Shown in pieces: positions 4,724 to 5,249 of a stretch of 5,249 nucleotides of DNA. The stretch covers positions 1 to 5,249 of the forward strand of contig CAMXLV010000113.1 of NCBI GenBank assembly GCA_947244675.1, written 5' to 3'. Source of the stretch: an uncultured Clostridium sp. (GTDB lineage Bacteria > Bacillota_A > Clostridia > TANB77 > CAG-508). The notes under the pieces were generated by a model. That model ran no database searches and had not been told where the DNA came from. It saw only the letters and a program-made list of their open reading frames with translations. Within the stretch, counting starts at the first letter, position 1, and every line of letters starts with the position of its first letter. Made by a program: the position numbers and the translations under genes.

Positions 4724-4815
4724 TTTTGGGACAATTATTGGCACGCACAGATTCCTTCTTATGGAGTAATTAAGGATAATGGGGATATTTTGGGACAGGC
4801 ACAAATTCTCCCCCT
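4671..4815 (+). repeat. Cluster of degenerate GGGACAGG...TTCTCC repeats
   Basis: Three imperfect units lie in tandem. Units 1 (4671-4724) and 3 (4779-4815) share GATATTT, TTTTGGGACAGG(T/C)ACAAATTCTCCCC; unit 1 has an internal duplication of GGGACA. Units 1 and 2 (4725-4772) share TTTTGGGACA and CTTATGGAGTAATT. The GGGG start and CCCC end of units 1 and 3 can pair through an imperfect stem, so each could fold as a hairpin. G-rich GGGACAGG(C/T)AC repeats of this kind are known as dispersed palindromic elements, sometimes linked to Y1-type (RAYT) transposases; that link here is inference, and no transposase is in the window. The cluster supplies the last 17-19 codons and the stop (4721-4723) of the deaminase gene. 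Unit 3 plus the following TTTTTT (4825-4830) may serve as a weak terminator. Confidence 0.7.
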
Positions 4816-4839
4816 CTCTTAAAATTTTTTCACTAGTAC

Positions 4840-4871
4840 TTGCCTCTTTTTCTTTTTTAGTGTAATATAAT
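4840..4871 (+). promoter_or_regulatory. Likely promoter of the glmS transcript
   Basis: TATAAT (4866-4871) is a perfect -10 box. TTGCCT (4840-4845) is the only -35-like hexamer but is 20 bases away; it is 17 bases from the overlapping TAATAT (4863-4868), so the exact -10 is uncertain. Initiation near 4875-4880 gives about 58 bases of leader before the ribozyme cleavage point. Confidence 0.5.
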
Positions 4872-4932
4872 GATATAAATTGGAAGATATGCAAAATATT
4901 TTTTAAAGAAAGGAGGTTCATTTTTTATTTTC

Positions 4933-5102
4933 ATAGCGCCTGATCACTTCTTTTTCTTAAGTATTTCTTAGGTATTAAGTTTAAGTAGTGATGACGAGGT
5001 CTAGGGTTATCGAATTTTCGGCGGATGCTCTAGTGGCTTTAGCTTAAGGTCATAAAATTAATTAAAAAACAGTAGTAATATTGTAACAAAAATTAATTAT
5101 AT
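4933..5102 (+). ncRNA. glmS: glmS ribozyme (glucosamine-6-phosphate-activated self-cleaving riboswitch)
   Basis: The conserved core is present in order: ATAGCGCC (4933-4940), TGACGAGG (4992-4999), GTTATCGAATTTTCGGCGG (5006-5023, GG extended) and ATGC. Cleavage is expected between A4935 and G4936. P1 forms from ATCACT near 4943-4948 and AGTGAT near 4987-4992, with a long AT-rich distal arm. P2 is CTAGGG (5001-5006) with CTCTAG (5028-5033). P3 is very short, GGC/GCT around TTTA (5035-5044). An AT-rich P4 (5052-5063 with 5091-5102, one mismatch) encloses a small P4.1 hairpin (5069-5084). When glucosamine-6-phosphate accumulates, the RNA cuts itself, and the exposed 5'-hydroxyl end leads to degradation of the downstream glmS message, a negative feedback on amino-sugar synthesis. 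Its place 50 bases before glmS matches the known arrangement. Confidence 0.96.
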
Positions 5103-5152
5103 TTAAGCGTTGCATCTTTCAATTCCAATATTAATTTTAGGAGGATTTTAAC

Positions 5153-5249
5153 ATGTGTGGAATTGTAGGTTACATAGGAAACCAAAAAGCAAGTCCCATT
5201 TTAATTAATGGGCTAATTCGTTTGGAATACAGAGGATATGACTCTGCTG
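5153..5249 (+). CDS. glmS: Glutamine-fructose-6-phosphate aminotransferase (GlmS), N-terminal fragment
   Basis: The first 32 residues, beginning [13 protein letters not shown] and ending EYRGYDSA, are those of the N-terminal nucleophile glutaminase domain of GlmS. Cys2 becomes the catalytic N-terminal cysteine after Met removal, and the RGYDSA segment is conserved. The complete enzyme (about 600 residues) uses glutamine to convert fructose-6-phosphate to glucosamine-6-phosphate, the first committed step towards UDP-GlcNAc and peptidoglycan. AGGAGG (5139-5144) lies 8 bases before the ATG. The glmS ribozyme just upstream confirms the identity and regulation. The gene is cut by the window edge. 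Confidence 0.97.
   Translation, partial: MCGIVGYIGNQKASPILINGLIRLEYRGYDSA

Noticed and set aside
4655..4921. An 88-residue minus-strand frame
   Set aside because: It runs across the repeat cluster and the glmS promoter, has no ribosome binding site and has low-complexity composition. It is antisense to repeats.

Overview
The window is AT-rich. It has strong Shine-Dalgarno sites, consensus sigma-A-type promoters, rho-independent terminators, a glmS ribozyme and a tRNA-Met with an encoded CCA. This points to a low-GC Bacillota chromosome, probably a clostridial and perhaps gut lineage. The prepilin type (ITLIALV N-terminus, TGDNGIL motif) and a 2,4-diaminopentanoate dehydrogenase-like enzyme agree with that. 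The species cannot be fixed from the sequence.

Layout. The left three fifths are read on the minus strand. At the left edge there may be the start of a lysine-rich protein (1-69). A terminator (127-156) closes a prepilin-like gene (164-954) that is broken by two +1 frameshifts and has its own promoter (991-1019). The segment 1020-1428 has no convincing gene. Its right half is packed with inverted repeats and may hold a short plus-strand RNA. An elongator tRNA-Met (1429-1505) follows, with a perfect consensus promoter and a terminator, flanked on both sides by copies of the same GTATAGG...CCTATAC hairpin unit. Next come a small acidic coiled-coil protein of unknown function (1713-2084) and a dihydrodipicolinate-reductase-fold dehydrogenase resembling 2,4-diaminopentanoate dehydrogenase (2174-3238).

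From 3345 to the end, genes are on the plus strand. A metal-dependent deaminase of the 5'-methylthioadenosine/S-adenosylhomocysteine family (3395-4723) is transcribed divergently from the dehydrogenase. Its last ~19 codons run into a degenerate repeat cluster (4671-4815) that seems to have replaced the native C-terminus. A glmS ribozyme (4933-5102) then precedes the first 32 codons of glmS (5153 to the edge).

How it works together. This looks like ordinary chromosome built of single-gene transcription units rather than one dedicated system. The metabolic genes concern amino-acid fermentation (dehydrogenase, tentative), salvage of methylthioadenosine/SAH (deaminase) and amino-sugar synthesis for the cell wall (GlmS, controlled by glucosamine-6-phosphate through ribozyme self-cleavage). 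The most notable structures are the decayed pilin gene, the two families of short repeats (one around the tRNA, one overwriting a gene end) and terminators that interlock with the next promoter.
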